From the NCBI GenBank assembly GCA_947464785.1, contig CANHXZ010000003.1, positions 1 through 45,705 on the forward strand: a stretch of 45,705 nucleotides of DNA. The letters are read 5' to 3'. Of this stretch, positions 8,723 to 16,559 are shown piece by piece. The notes under the pieces were generated by a model. That model saw only the letters and a list, made by a program, of their open reading frames with translations. It did no database searches and had not been told where the DNA came from. Position numbers and translations under genes: made by a program. Origin of the DNA: Flavobacteriales bacterium (lineage in GTDB: Bacteria; Bacteroidota; Bacteroidia; Flavobacteriales; Schleiferiaceae). How positions within the stretch are numbered: position 1 is the stretch's first letter; each line of letters opens with the position of its first letter.

Positions 8723-9147
8723 GGGAGCACAGCGATCACTTTCAATTCAACGGCAATGGGGGTGGGCAAGGCGCCAACCTCTACCGTGGTGCGGCACGGA
8801 CGCGGATTCACGTCCGCAAAGTATTCCGCGTACAACCGGTTGAAGGCGGAGAAGTCGCGACGCATGTCGGTCAAAAAGACCGTTACGTCCACTAAATCAG
8901 ACCACTTCGCGCCGTTTTCTTCCAAAACCGTGCGCACATTCGCCATCACGCTGTGCACTTGGGCCTCAAAATCAAAGGATTGGTAGTTTCCGGCCGCATC
9001 CAAGGCGAGGCCGGGCACGCTGGAAGCTGCCGGGGCGCTCTTGGGCAGCCGGGGCCCAATGCCCGATACAAACAACAGGTTGCCCACTTTGCGGGCGGCA
9101 GGGTACAGCCCCACGGGCTGCGGTGCGTTGGAAGCGGAAGAGTCCAT
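8719..9147 (-). CDS. RidA/YjgF family protein (enamine/imine deaminase-like)
   Basis: From ATG 9147 this is a 142-residue RidA-fold protein. The typical parts are visible: VGNLLFVSGIGPR, a FEAQVHSVMANVRTVLEENG helix, the DLVDVTVFLTDM segment, FNRLYAEYF, and the C-terminal PCRTTVEVGALP with the conserved Arg that binds the substrate carboxylate. RidA deaminases remove reactive 2-aminoacrylate and related imines. This member has a longer loop at about residues 35-45, so the subfamily is uncertain. The open frame runs upstream to 9372, but that part is low-quality sequence without conservation signals, and a -7 box (9154-9161) lies directly before ATG 9147. Its stop overlaps the ileS start. Confidence 0.85.
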   Translation of the reverse strand: MDSSASNAPQPVGLYPAARKVGNLLFVSGIGPRLPKSAPAASSVPGLALDAAGNYQSFDFEAQVHSVMANVRTVLEENGAKWSDLVDVTVFLTDMRRDFSAFNRLYAEYFADVNPRPCRTTVEVGALPTPIAVELKVIAVLP

Positions 9148-9153
9148 AGGAGG

Positions 9154-9161
9154 CAAAGATA
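9154..9161 (-). promoter_or_regulatory. -7 promoter box for the ridA-ileS operon
   Basis: TATCTTTG on the minus strand is a perfect TAnnTTTG match ending 6 nt before ATG 9147. A transcript starting the usual few bases after the box would have almost no 5' leader. No clear -33 box is seen. Confidence 0.55.
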
Positions 9162-9525
9162 CAGCGCGCGCGAGGGATGGGCGAGGGAGCGGCGATTTGA
9201 GCCCTCCGGGGATCCGGCAAAATGCAGCACGGCGGCAGATTACCAAATTGTTAAAAAACGAAAAACGCCGCCCAAAAGACGACGTTTCTCTAACCCTTGT
9301 GTCGAAACAGCTCAGAAAAACCAATCCAACAGGGCAAATATAGAATAATTTTTCAAAGTGTGCGCAGTACACTAAGTAATTTTTTTATTTTTGTTACTCG
9401 AACAACGAACGGAGGGAGGTGGTCCTTGCGGTTTGGGGCGGTTGGTCCTTGATTTCTGAGCCTCTTCAAACGATTGCACGATCCCAAGCAGCGAGCCCAT
9501 CTTCTCCAGTTCGTACTTTTACCCC
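9162..9525. other. divergent intergenic region between ridA and flippase gene
   Basis: About 360 bases with no gene I can support. Plus-strand TATTTTTG at 9386-9393 is a perfect -7 match and could start the flippase transcript with a long leader. The other visible structure is an imperfect GC-centred inverted repeat around 9262-9287. A frame upstream of ridA is open on the minus strand but looks non-coding. Confidence 0.5.
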
Positions 9526-10977
9526 GTGGCCACCGTTAAAAAACTCGTCGGGGATGCTGCGCTTTACGGCGTGAGCAGCATTGTGGCCCGCTTGCTCAAT
9601 TTTTTGCTGACCCCGCTGCACACCGCGGTGCTTCCCAAAGCCGAGTACGGAGCCTACTCAGACCTGTACGTTTTCATAGCCTTTTTGATGGTGGTGCTCA
9701 CCTACGGCATGGAGACGGCCTATTTTCGGTTCAGCCAGCGGGCAGACGCCAATTCGGAGTCCGTGTACAGTACCTCGCTGCTGTCCATTTTGGGAACTAC
9801 GGTTTTTTTCTTGCTGGTATTGAGCTTGTTCTACCAACCTCTGGCCGAGGTTTTGCGGTACGGCAGTCGGCCGGAATTGGTCTTGGGCATGGGCCTCATT
9901 GTGGCGTTTGAAGCCGTCGCAGCGGTTCCCTTTGCCCGGCTTCGTGCTCAAGGAAAGGCGGCGCGCTTTGTGGCCATCAAGACCGGATTGATCCTGGTCA
10001 ACATTGTGCTCAACTTGTTCTTTTACCAATGGTACCCCGCGCAGAACCCGGCGTTTGACGCCCACACCGTGCAGTGGGTTTTGGTGGCCAACCTGGGCGC
10101 GTCCTTGTTCATGATCTTGTGTTTGTGGCCGGAATGGCGGGCCATTCGCCTTCCGTCCTTCAATTGGACCGTTTGGCGCCAAATGCTTGCCTTTGGATTC
10201 CCCCTGCTGCTGGCGGGATTGCCGGGCGTTGCCAACGAAATGGCCGACCGCTTTTTCATCAAGTATTTGCTGCCCGCTGAGACCAGTTTGGCCGACGTCG
10301 GCACGTATTCCGCCATTTACAAACTATCCATCTTTTTGGTCATGTTCAACCAGGCCTTTCGCTATGCGGCGGAGCCCTTCTTCTTCAAGGCCGGGGGCCA
10401 AGGCAATGCGGCACCGATGCTGGCCCGCACCACGCGCGCTTTTGTTGCGGTGGTAGGTTTGGGCATGGTATCGGTTTTGGCGGGATTGGACCTGCTCAAA
10501 CACTTTATTGCCGCCAAGTACTGGGACCACCTCCACCTGCTCCCCATATTGCTGTGGGCCAACCTGTTTTTGGCCCTCAACACCCAGTTGTCTATGGGCT
10601 ACAAACTGAACGACAAAACGTCGTTGGCGCTGCGCGTAACCCTGGTGGGATTTGCGTTGACCGTGGTGCTGAACTGGGTTTGGATTCCCCGATGGGGCAT
10701 TGAAGGCGCCGCTTGGGCCACCTTGGTGAGCTACGCCGGCATGACCCTGGTCTCCTACGGCTTGGGCACCAAGTACTTCCCCGTTCCGTATGAGGTGGGG
10801 AAAATCTCCTTGTACCTGGTTGCGGCGGCAGCGTGCGGCTACGGAGCGTTTTTGGCTTCCGGCGTGCCGCTCCTCCAAATCTTGGCCGCAGGGGTTTATG
10901 CCGCCGTCGTTTTTGCCGTGGAGCGCCCAGATCGTTGGCGCCGCAACTCCGTCCCCTCCCAAACGTCTAACCGATGA
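9526..10977 (+). CDS. oligosaccharide/lipopolysaccharide flippase family (MOP superfamily, Wzx-like)
   Basis: This 483-residue polytopic membrane protein has about 12-14 hydrophobic helices. Its N-terminus ([24 protein letters not shown]) is typical of polysaccharide biosynthesis/export flippases, followed by a conserved EYGAYSDLY segment. MOP flippases move lipid-linked sugar repeat units across the inner membrane; the substrate cannot be inferred. The start is GTG 9526; there is no Shine-Dalgarno. The stop TGA overlaps the dut ATG as ATGA, so the two are co-translated. No glycosyltransferase cluster surrounds it. Confidence 0.85.
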   Translation: MATVKKLVGDAALYGVSSIVARLLNFLLTPLHTAVLPKAEYGAYSDLYVFIAFLMVVLTYGMETAYFRFSQRADANSESVYSTSLLSILGTTVFFLLVLSLFYQPLAEVLRYGSRPELVLGMGLIVAFEAVAAVPFARLRAQGKAARFVAIKTGLILVNIVLNLFFYQWYPAQNPAFDAHTVQWVLVANLGASLFMILCLWPEWRAIRLPSFNWTVWRQMLAFGFPLLLAGLPGVANEMADRFFIKYLLPAETSLADVGTYSAIYKLSIFLVMFNQAFRYAAEPFFFKAGGQGNAAPMLARTTRAFVAVVGLGMVSVLAGLDLLKHFIAAKYWDHLHLLPILLWANLFLALNTQLSMGYKLNDKTSLALRVTLVGFALTVVLNWVWIPRWGIEGAAWATLVSYAGMTLVSYGLGTKYFPVPYEVGKISLYLVAAAACGYGAFLASGVPLLQILAAGVYAAVVFAVERPDRWRRNSVPSQTSNR

Positions 10978-11414
10978 TGCACGTTTCTGTAGTCAACCGC
11001 TCCCCGTATCCCTTGCCGGCCTACGCCACCGTGGGCAGCGCGGGCTTGGACCTTCGGGCCCACGTGCAGGAACCCAAAGTGCTCCAGCCCGGCGAGCGGG
11101 CGTTGATCCCCACCGGCCTTTCCCTGGCGCTGCCGGAGGGCTTTGAAGCACAAGTGCGGCCGCGCAGCGGGCTCGCGCTGAAACACGGCATCACGGTCCT
11201 CAACAGCCCGGGAACCGTCGACGCCGATTACCGCGGTGACGTGGGTGTGATCCTCATCAACTTAGGCGCTGAACCCTTTACCATTGCCCCCGGTGACCGC
11301 ATTGCGCAGCTGGTCCTGGCCGCTTATGCCCAGGTGGAGTGGGCGCCCGTTGAGGTGCTCCCGGAAACCGAACGCGGCGCAGGAGGATTTGGGCACACCG
11401 GCACACAAAAATAA
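10974..11414 (+). CDS. dut: deoxyuridine 5'-triphosphate nucleotidohydrolase (dUTPase)
   Basis: Dut hydrolyses dUTP to dUMP and PPi, keeping uracil out of DNA and supplying dTMP synthesis. All five trimeric dUTPase motifs are present in this 146-residue protein: GSAGLDLRA (1), PRSGLA (2), the [12 protein letters not shown] uracil-binding hairpin (3), GDRIAQLV (4) and the glycine-rich [10 protein letters not shown] tail (5). The start is ATG 10974 or the adjacent ATG 10977. The former overlaps the flippase stop (ATGA). Linkage of flippase and dut genes recurs in Bacteroidota. Confidence 0.96.
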   Translation: MMHVSVVNRSPYPLPAYATVGSAGLDLRAHVQEPKVLQPGERALIPTGLSLALPEGFEAQVRPRSGLALKHGITVLNSPGTVDADYRGDVGVILINLGAEPFTIAPGDRIAQLVLAAYAQVEWAPVEVLPETERGAGGFGHTGTQK

Positions 11415-11504
11415 CATCAGCCGCCACCCCTGTTCAGGCTTGATTTCCCAGTGAAAGCAGGCCTTTTTGCCGGGAACCCGCTTGGCCGGAAGCGTTGCAA
11501 ATAC

Positions 11505-11534
11505 TTGATTTACTGCAAAATTTACCTACCTTGG
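11505..11534 (+). promoter_or_regulatory. promoter of the TIGR02206 operon
   Basis: TTG at 11505-11507, a 19-nt gap, then TACCTTGG at 11527-11534 (one mismatch to TAnnTTTG). The box ends 4 nt before GTG 11539, predicting a leaderless or nearly leaderless mRNA. Confidence 0.55.
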
Positions 11535-11538
11535 AACC

Positions 11539-12240
11539 GTGGAAGCGCATCATGTAATACCCTTTGGCTCCAGCTGGTGGTGGGGCGGATGGCTCATTTT
11601 TGCGGTCTACGGAGCCGTTGTTTTTTGGATTGGAAAGTCCGCAACGGAAGCCACGCGCGAGCGATTTGAGCGGTGGTGGGGATGGGTCATTTTGGGCTTT
11701 TTTGCCTTCGGACAATTCTACCAAGTACTGGACGGCTCTTGGAGCCTGCAAGAAAGTCTCCCGCTGCACCTGTGTTGGTTCAGCCGGTTCTTGGCGGTGC
11801 TTTACCTGACCTTCCGCCAGAAGTGGGCCTTAGTGCCGCTGTTCTTCTGGGGCATTGTGGGGGGCTTTCATTCGTTCCTAACGCCAGAAAGCACGCTGGG
11901 AAGCGGTTCCTTCATGCTGGTTGAGTACTACTTCAGCCACGCCGGCATCATTTTGGTTCCGCTCTACAGTGTGTTTGTGGGCGGATGGCGCATTCCGGCC
12001 AACGGCTGGTTGCAGGCGTTTTTTTGGAACAACGTCCTCTTGTTGCCGATTTACCTGATCAATCTGGCCGTAGGCGGCAACTACATGTTCTTGGTAGCAC
12101 CACCGGTGGCGGAGAATCCCTTTGTGGTGGGCGAGTGGCCTTACTACATCCTGGGCTTTGAAGCCGCGGCCTTGCTGCACTACGGCGTGTTGCGCCTTAT
12201 TTTCTTCAATTTTGTTCTTCCCAAAAGGGCAACCGCATGA
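11539..12240 (+). CDS. TIGR02206 (YwaF-like) integral membrane protein, paralogue A
   Basis: This 233-residue protein has about 6-7 hydrophobic helices. The family hallmarks are easy to follow: SLPLHLCWFSRFLAVLYL, WALVPLFFWGIVGG, HSFLTPEST, YYFSHAGIILVPLY, GGNYMFL and NPFVVGEWPYYILG. TIGR02206 is a family of unknown function whose named member is B. subtilis YwaF; the conserved His/Cys/Arg (LHLC-FSR) and Asn-Tyr-Met are polar residues inside or next to membrane helices and may form a binding site (inference). The start is GTG 11539, chosen because the promoter box lies just upstream and an N-terminus of this type (EHHVIPxGS) also begins paralogue B. The stop overlaps paralogue B as ATGA. Confidence 0.85.
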   Translation: MEAHHVIPFGSSWWWGGWLIFAVYGAVVFWIGKSATEATRERFERWWGWVILGFFAFGQFYQVLDGSWSLQESLPLHLCWFSRFLAVLYLTFRQKWALVPLFFWGIVGGFHSFLTPESTLGSGSFMLVEYYFSHAGIILVPLYSVFVGGWRIPANGWLQAFFWNNVLLLPIYLINLAVGGNYMFLVAPPVAENPFVVGEWPYYILGFEAAALLHYGVLRLIFFNFVLPKRATA

Positions 12241-12923
12241 ACGAGCACCACGTCATTCCACTCGGCTCCTTTTGGTGGTTTATGGGATGGGCCCTTTTGG
12301 CGGCCCAGCTCTTGGTGGGTTATGGGGTATCCCGCTATGCCTCGGAGGCGTCCCGACGTCGGTTTGAACAGGGCTGGGGAATCGCCATCTTGGGAACGTA
12401 CGTCTTGGTGCAAGGGTACGTGGCCCTGCGCGGAGACTACACCTTGAGCAACAGTTTGCCCATTCACCTGTGCTCCTTCAGCCGTGTGTTGGCCTTTTTG
12501 GCCTTGACCCTGCGCAAAAAGTGGGCGTTTTACCCCTTGTTTTTTTGGGGAATCATGGGCGGAATGCACGCTTTGATCACTCCAGAAAACACCTTCGGCA
12601 ACAATCCCTGGACCTTTGCCGAATATTTCTTTGGTCATTCCTCGGTTATTGCCGTACCCATTTACTTGTTGGCCATCCGCGGCCGAACCCTGAAAAAGTG
12701 GTCTTGGCTGACGGCTTGGGGTTGGACCAATGCCTTGATTGTGCCCGTGTACGCGCTGTCTTGGTTGGTGGACGGCAACTACATGTACCTCCGCGAACGT
12801 CCCCTGGTAGCCAATCCATTTGTGGTGGGGGAATGGCCGTGGTACGTGGTGGGCTTTGAGCTCCTGGCCGTGGTGCATTTCTTGGTGTTTACGGCCGTCG
12901 CGTACAAACGAATTGAACGATGA
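12237..12923 (+). CDS. TIGR02206 (YwaF-like) integral membrane protein, paralogue B
   Basis: This 228-residue polytopic membrane protein starts at ATG 12237, overlapping paralogue A by four bases. It begins MNEHHVIPLGSFWW, closely matching paralogue A (MEAHHVIPFGSSWW). The shared core is SLPIHLCSFSRVLAF, WAFYPLFFWGIMGGMHALITPENTFG, FGHSSVIAVPIY, DGNYMYL and NPFVVGEWPWYVVG. The function is unknown. Its stop overlaps paralogue C as ATGA, so A, B and C form one transcript with coupled translation and probably similar protein levels. Together with C it looks like local tandem duplication. Confidence 0.85.
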   Translation: MNEHHVIPLGSFWWFMGWALLAAQLLVGYGVSRYASEASRRRFEQGWGIAILGTYVLVQGYVALRGDYTLSNSLPIHLCSFSRVLAFLALTLRKKWAFYPLFFWGIMGGMHALITPENTFGNNPWTFAEYFFGHSSVIAVPIYLLAIRGRTLKKWSWLTAWGWTNALIVPVYALSWLVDGNYMYLRERPLVANPFVVGEWPWYVVGFELLAVVHFLVFTAVAYKRIER

Positions 12924-13624
12924 ACGCGCACGACTGGATTGCCACAGGCCTGGGCTGGTACCTCTTCGCGGCCGTTTTCGTTCTGTTGTGGTGGGTGGCC
13001 CCGCGCACGGGTTCGCCGCACCTGAAGACCTTTGAAAAAGGTTTGGCCGTATTCATTGCCCTCAACTACGTCTTCTACCATGTTTCCGCAGCGGTTTTGG
13101 GCGATTGGTCCGTGCAAGAGTCCCTGCCCTTCCATATGTGCAACCTCACCCAATTGATGCTGATTTGGCACTTACTCACCGGGCAGCAGTGGGCGTTTCG
13201 CATCTCAGCCATATGGGGCCCGTTGGGCGGCATTCAAGCGCTGTTTACCCCAGGCATCGAGGCAGATTATTGGTTTCCGCTGGTGGTTCAGTTTTTTGTT
13301 TCCCACAGCCTGGTGGTTTTGGTCCCGATTTACCTGATGGTTCGTGCCGGACGTCGGTTGCCCAAACGCTTCTTTTGGCCCATCATTGGGTACACGCACT
13401 TGGTTGCCTTGGTGCTGTACCTGATCAACCGGTCGTTGGGCAGCAACTACATGTACGTCAACCAACCCCCGCCCGTGGACCATCCGCTCCTGCACGGAAG
13501 CTGGCCCTACTACTTGTTTTGGATCGACGTGGCGTTGTTTGCCTTGGTGGCCTTGTTTCTCTGGGGGTTCCGGCGCTACACCCACCCGGAAGGCGAGGGA
13601 AACCCCTCGGTTGGGGAGGCTTAA
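12920..13624 (+). CDS. TIGR02206 (YwaF-like) integral membrane protein, paralogue C
   Basis: This 234-residue membrane protein is the last gene of the three-gene operon and its most diverged member. The core is still clear: SLPFHMCNLTQLMLIWHLL replaces LHLC-FSR (so the Arg is missing), followed by WAFRISAIWGPLGGIQALFTPG, FFVSHSLVVLVPIY, GSNYMYV and HGSWPYYLFW. Loss of the Ser-Arg pair and of the GEWP Glu suggests a non-equivalent role, for example as a partner of A or B; this is inference. The start ATG 12920 overlaps the stop of B. Confidence 0.8.
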   Translation: MNAHDWIATGLGWYLFAAVFVLLWWVAPRTGSPHLKTFEKGLAVFIALNYVFYHVSAAVLGDWSVQESLPFHMCNLTQLMLIWHLLTGQQWAFRISAIWGPLGGIQALFTPGIEADYWFPLVVQFFVSHSLVVLVPIYLMVRAGRRLPKRFFWPIIGYTHLVALVLYLINRSLGSNYMYVNQPPPVDHPLLHGSWPYYLFWIDVALFALVALFLWGFRRYTHPEGEGNPSVGEA

Positions 13625-13655
13625 TATTTTCCTCATTTAACTGATAATAATCAGG

Positions 13656-13684
13656 TTGTTGCCGGTGCAAGGGATCTACCTTGT
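13656..13684 (+). promoter_or_regulatory. promoter of the universal stress protein gene
   Basis: TTG at 13656-13658, an 18-nt gap and TACCTTGT at 13677-13684, which ends 4 nt before ATG 13689. An inverted repeat CTGAT-aata-ATCAG (13641-13654) lies directly upstream of the -33 element and could be an operator. Confidence 0.45.
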
Positions 13685-13688
13685 AACC

Positions 13689-14504
13689 ATGTATACGATC
13701 CTTTGCCCCACCGATTTCTCTGCCGGCGCAAGCCGCGCAGCCGAGTTTGCCGCAGAACTAGCCAAAGCGTGGAACGCGCCGTTGGTTTTGGTTCATGCCT
13801 ACGAGGTTCCCCAATCTGAAAATCTGGCCCTAGCTCGGTTGCTGGAGGAAGTGAAGCTACTGACGGTGGAGTCGCTGCAAAAAGAGGCCAAACGACTGGA
13901 GGGCCACGGAGTGCAAATCCGAACGGAAGCTTTGTACGGAAATGTGGTTTCGGTGGTCAAGGAACTTGTGGAGGACGACCCGTGGCACACTTTTGTGGTG
14001 ATGGGCACGTGCGGCGCGTCCGGCTTTGCGCAAGAACTTTTTGGCACCAATGCCTCGGCCCTCATGCACCGCCTCCCGTGCCCCGTATGGGTTGTGCCGG
14101 AAGAGGCTCCCAAAGGACTACCCAAACGCATTGCGTTGGCGGTGGACGGACTGTTGGAACCCGCAACGGACGGGGCCTTTGCCAACGCTGTAGTCTTGGG
14201 CAAACGTTTGGGCGCTCGCGTTGAAGCCGTACACATTCATTCGGACGGCGAAAAACCGCATGTGGACTGGCCGGAGAAGGAGCAGCGCATCCGCGCGCAC
14301 GGCCTGCCGGTGGAGGTTCGGAGGGCGCCGGAAGTGGAAGAAGGGCTGCTGCGATTCTTGGTTGAAACGCAGTCCGACGCACTGGCATTCATTGCGCGAA
14401 AGCACCACTGGTTGCTGGAAATAGGGCACCGAAGCGTTTCCAATGCCTTGGTTTTCCGCGCTCAGCAGCCCCTTTTGGTGATGCACGAAGACCGTTTGGC
14501 CTAG
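13689..14504 (+). CDS. tandem-domain universal stress protein (UspA family)
   Basis: This 271-residue cytoplasmic protein has two Usp domains. Residues 1-140 are a recognisable Usp fold: YTILCPTDFSAGASRAAEFA at the start, then VVMGTCGASG and the helix before CPVWVVPEEA. The G-2x-G-9x-G(S/T) ATP motif is only partly kept (GTCGASGFAQELFGTNAS). Residues 150-271 are a diverged second domain without that motif. Such proteins respond to stress or energy status. ATG 13689 was chosen over upstream codons because the -7 box lies 4 nt before it and the first beta strand starts at residue 2. Its stop shares the palindrome CTAG (14501-14504) with the stop of the convergent transporter gene. Confidence 0.85.
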   Translation: MYTILCPTDFSAGASRAAEFAAELAKAWNAPLVLVHAYEVPQSENLALARLLEEVKLLTVESLQKEAKRLEGHGVQIRTEALYGNVVSVVKELVEDDPWHTFVVMGTCGASGFAQELFGTNASALMHRLPCPVWVVPEEAPKGLPKRIALAVDGLLEPATDGAFANAVVLGKRLGARVEAVHIHSDGEKPHVDWPEKEQRIRAHGLPVEVRRAPEVEEGLLRFLVETQSDALAFIARKHHWLLEIGHRSVSNALVFRAQQPLLVMHEDRLA

Positions 14505-15505
14505 GCAGTTAGTCGGTGTTTTTGGTTGCTCAGCACGTTGCTCAACGTCCACGGAACGGATTCTTGGAAGGCGCTTGTTCGGTGCGCGCACTCCAGAGAA
14601 CAAATGCTGCAGGAAGTGGGGATGCACGGATCCGCGTGCACAAAGAGTTCTAAAGCGTCGTGGAAATGCGTGGCCGCAATGTGTTCCATGGCGGTAACTT
14701 CCTCGTGGGCCTCCTCTAAATTTACGTACCAAGGCAAGGTTAGGTGGGCGTCGATGTGGTAAGAACCTCCGTACTGCACAACCCGCAGGTTGTGGATGTC
14801 AATCCATCGGGGCCGACGGTTCTCCGCCAAGGTTTGAATGACTTTGGGCAGCACCTCCAGGTCTGCCGCGTCCATCAAGCCGGCCAGGGCGCGCCGCACC
14901 AAGCGGTAGCCCGTGAACAGCAATAAACCGGCAAACGCTAAGGCCAGGGCGCTGTCGAGCCAAACGATGCCCGTGAACCAGGCAACCGCCAAACCCACCA
15001 CCAACCCGGCCGAGGTGTAGGCGTCGGACAGCAAGTGGTGCCCGTCTGCTTGGAGTGCAGACGAGTGGATGTTCTTGCCGTGGCGCAGCAACAAAAAACC
15101 CAAAAATCCGTTGGCAGCACCGGCCAAAGCCACCAAGAGTATGCCCAAGTCCAGTTGCTTCAACGCAGCGGGATACACGAGACCTTGCACGGACTCGTAC
15201 ACAATGCCCATCCCGGCCATGAAAATGAGTCCGCCTTCCACGCCGGCAGACAAAAATTCAATTTTTCCGTGGCCGTAGGGGTGGTTTAGGTCCCGCGGCC
15301 GTAGGGACCACCACAAGCTGTACAGGGCAAAGGCGCCCGCAAAAACATTCACAATGGACTCCAAGGCGTCGGACAAAATGGCGTGGGATCCGGTGCGCTC
15401 GTAGGCCCAGAACTTGATGCCCATGATGCCTATGCTCGCCACCAACAAGAGCGACGGCAGCCGCAAGGCCTGAATTTTATTTTGTTTGGTATCGGGTTCT
15501 TTCAC
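14501..15505 (-). CDS. cation diffusion facilitator (CDF) family transporter
   Basis: This 334-residue inner-membrane metal/proton antiporter (Zn2+, Fe2+ or similar). It has six predicted helices, an Asp-bearing TM2 (AILSDALESIVNVFAG), the NHPYGHGKIEF motif after TM2, TM5 with HxxxD (DGHHLLSDAYTS), and a C-terminal ferredoxin-like cytoplasmic domain (HIDAHLTLPWYVNLEEAHE). The tail holds four clustered cysteines (DPCIPTSCSICSLEC), possibly a metal site. The frame is open far upstream into the divergent alkD-like gene. I chose GTG 15505 (VKEPDTKQNK) because TACCTTGT ends 4 nt before it and the first helix begins about 15 residues later. Metal specificity cannot be read from sequence. Confidence 0.87.
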   Translation of the reverse strand: MKEPDTKQNKIQALRLPSLLLVASIGIMGIKFWAYERTGSHAILSDALESIVNVFAGAFALYSLWWSLRPRDLNHPYGHGKIEFLSAGVEGGLIFMAGMGIVYESVQGLVYPAALKQLDLGILLVALAGAANGFLGFLLLRHGKNIHSSALQADGHHLLSDAYTSAGLVVGLAVAWFTGIVWLDSALALAFAGLLLFTGYRLVRRALAGLMDAADLEVLPKVIQTLAENRRPRWIDIHNLRVVQYGGSYHIDAHLTLPWYVNLEEAHEEVTAMEHIAATHFHDALELFVHADPCIPTSCSICSLECAHRTSAFQESVPWTLSNVLSNQKHRLTA

Positions 15506-15509
15506 AACA

Positions 15510-15530
15510 ACAAGGTAAGCCGTTCCTTTG
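15510..15530. promoter_or_regulatory. interlocked divergent promoters (CDF transporter / alkD-like)
   Basis: Minus-strand TACCTTGT (15510-15517) ends 4 nt before GTG 15505. Plus-strand TTCCTTTG (15523-15530) ends 4 nt before GTG 15535. The start codons are only 29 nt apart, so each polymerase footprint must cover the other gene's start. Confidence 0.5.
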
Positions 15531-15534
15531 GGGC

Positions 15535-16212
15535 GTGAAACAAGAATCGCACGACTGGCTCGCCACACTGGCGGAGGTTTTGGAGGCAAATGCCAACCCG
15601 TTGCACTCCAGGGCCATGGCGGCCTACATGAAGGATTTGTTTCCGTTTTTGGGGCTGAAAAAACCCGAACGAACAGTACTTTGCAAGCCCTGGTTGGAAC
15701 GCGGAAATCGGCCCGCTCGGGAGGATTTGCCGGAGGTGTGTTTTCAACTTTTCCAACGACCCGAACGCGAGTGGGCCTATGTGGCCCTTGAATTGCTGCG
15801 ACTAGAACGCAAAACACTGGAATACAACGATCTAGAATGGTTGATGAAGCTTATTCGCACGCGTTCTTGGTGGGATTCTGTTGACATTCTGGCGTCGGAC
15901 ATGGTGGGCAGAACCCTGTTGCGCTACCCGGAGCGTTGGGAGGAATTCCTGGTACCGTTGATGGAATCGGAAAACGGTTGGGAGAACCGAACGGCCATGA
16001 TTGCCCAGTTGCGTTGGAAAGAAGAAACCCACACGGAACTGCTGGAACAAGCCTTGGTGGCGCACTTAGAGTCTAAGTGGTTTTTTCACCGAAAGGCCAT
16101 GGGTTGGGCCTTGCGGGAGTACCGGAAAACCAACCCGCACTGGGTGGATGACTTTTTGGACCGGTACGGGGAACAAATGAGCGGATTGAGCCGGCGCGAG
16201 GCGATGCGATAA
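15535..16212 (+). CDS. DNA alkylation repair protein (AlkD-like HEAT-repeat glycosylase)
   Basis: This 225-residue protein has the AlkD family layout: an all-helical HEAT-like repeat solenoid that excises N3- and N7-alkylpurines without base flipping. Key residues are visible: WW and Asp in RTRSWWDSVDILAS (the Trp/Asp pair of the active cleft), the Arg in NRTAMIAQL, and the typical C-terminal WFFHRKAMGWALREYRKTNP. The start is GTG 15535, 4 nt after its -7 box and directly before the first helix. Downstream is a strong bidirectional terminator (16254-16279) facing tRNA-Pro. Confidence 0.9.
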   Translation: MKQESHDWLATLAEVLEANANPLHSRAMAAYMKDLFPFLGLKKPERTVLCKPWLERGNRPAREDLPEVCFQLFQRPEREWAYVALELLRLERKTLEYNDLEWLMKLIRTRSWWDSVDILASDMVGRTLLRYPERWEEFLVPLMESENGWENRTAMIAQLRWKEETHTELLEQALVAHLESKWFFHRKAMGWALREYRKTNPHWVDDFLDRYGEQMSGLSRREAMR

Positions 16213-16253
16213 TCAGCCTCAGAACGCCCAAGACCGAGGGGGTGGCTACATGC

Positions 16254-16279
16254 AAAAAGCCGCCCAGAGGCGGCTTTTT
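16254..16279. terminator. bidirectional intrinsic terminator
   Basis: A perfect 11-bp stem (AAAAAGCCGCC / GGCGGCTTTTT) with a CAGA loop, with T-runs on both strands. It serves the alkD-like gene (plus) and tRNA-Pro (minus). Confidence 0.85.
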
Positions 16280-16286
16280 GAGGTGG

Positions 16287-16359
16287 TCGGGATGACTGGA
16301 TTCGAACCAGCGACCCCCACGTCCCGAACGTGGTACGCTACCAACTGCGCTACATCCCG
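16287..16359 (-). tRNA. tRNA-Pro (anticodon CGG)
   Basis: Read on the minus strand, the acceptor arm CGGGATG pairs with CATCCCG, the D-arm is GCGCAGTTGGTAGCGT, the anticodon stem CCACG/CGTGG carries the loop TTCGGGA (anticodon CGG), and the T-arm contains GTTCGAATC. The discriminator is A, and CCA follows in the genome (16284-16286). The length is 73 nt without CCA. All cloverleaf arms pair by eye. Confidence 0.97.
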
Positions 16360-16378
16360 TTCCCAAAAATTGGGGCTA

Positions 16379-16386
16379 CAAAGATA
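16379..16386 (-). promoter_or_regulatory. -7 promoter box for tRNA-Pro
   Basis: TATCTTTG on the minus strand, a perfect TAnnTTTG match, 19 nt before the mature 5' end. The short leader between them contains a CCC/GGG mini-hairpin. Confidence 0.55.
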
Positions 16387-16447
16387 AATAATTTGGTAAA
16401 AATGAAGCCGAATCCTCCAGTTTGGGTTGGGTTACGGGGGATTCCTG

Positions 16448-16493
16448 TTGCACGAAATGCGGAACCACCAAGAAAATTCCGCATTTCGTGCAA
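16448..16493. repeat. perfect 17-bp inverted repeat with 12-nt spacer
   Basis: The left arm 16448-16464 (TTGCACGAAATGCGGAA) is exactly complementary to the right arm 16477-16493. There is no T-run on either side, so it is not a standard terminator. It lies between the tRNA-Pro promoter and paralogue D of the TIGR02206 family. See findings. Confidence 0.9.
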
Positions 16494-16559
16494 TTGCCCC
16501 CGGCACGCGTTGCGAATTCGTCTCTTTTTCCTCATTTTTGGAATCCTAAAATCCAAAAA

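Noticed and set aside
9148-9372. N-terminal extension of the ridA frame
   Set aside because: The sequence has no conserved features and includes the -7 box. RidA proteins of about 140 residues start at ATG 9147.
15506-15817. N-terminal extension of the CDF transporter frame
   Set aside because: It overlaps the divergent alkD-like gene. The -7 box and GTG 15505 give a normal CDF N-terminus.
16448-16493. 17-bp inverted repeat as a terminator of tRNA-Pro or of the upstream plus-strand gene
   Set aside because: It lies upstream of the tRNA (minus strand), has no T-run, and the alkD-like gene already has a strong terminator at 16254-16279.
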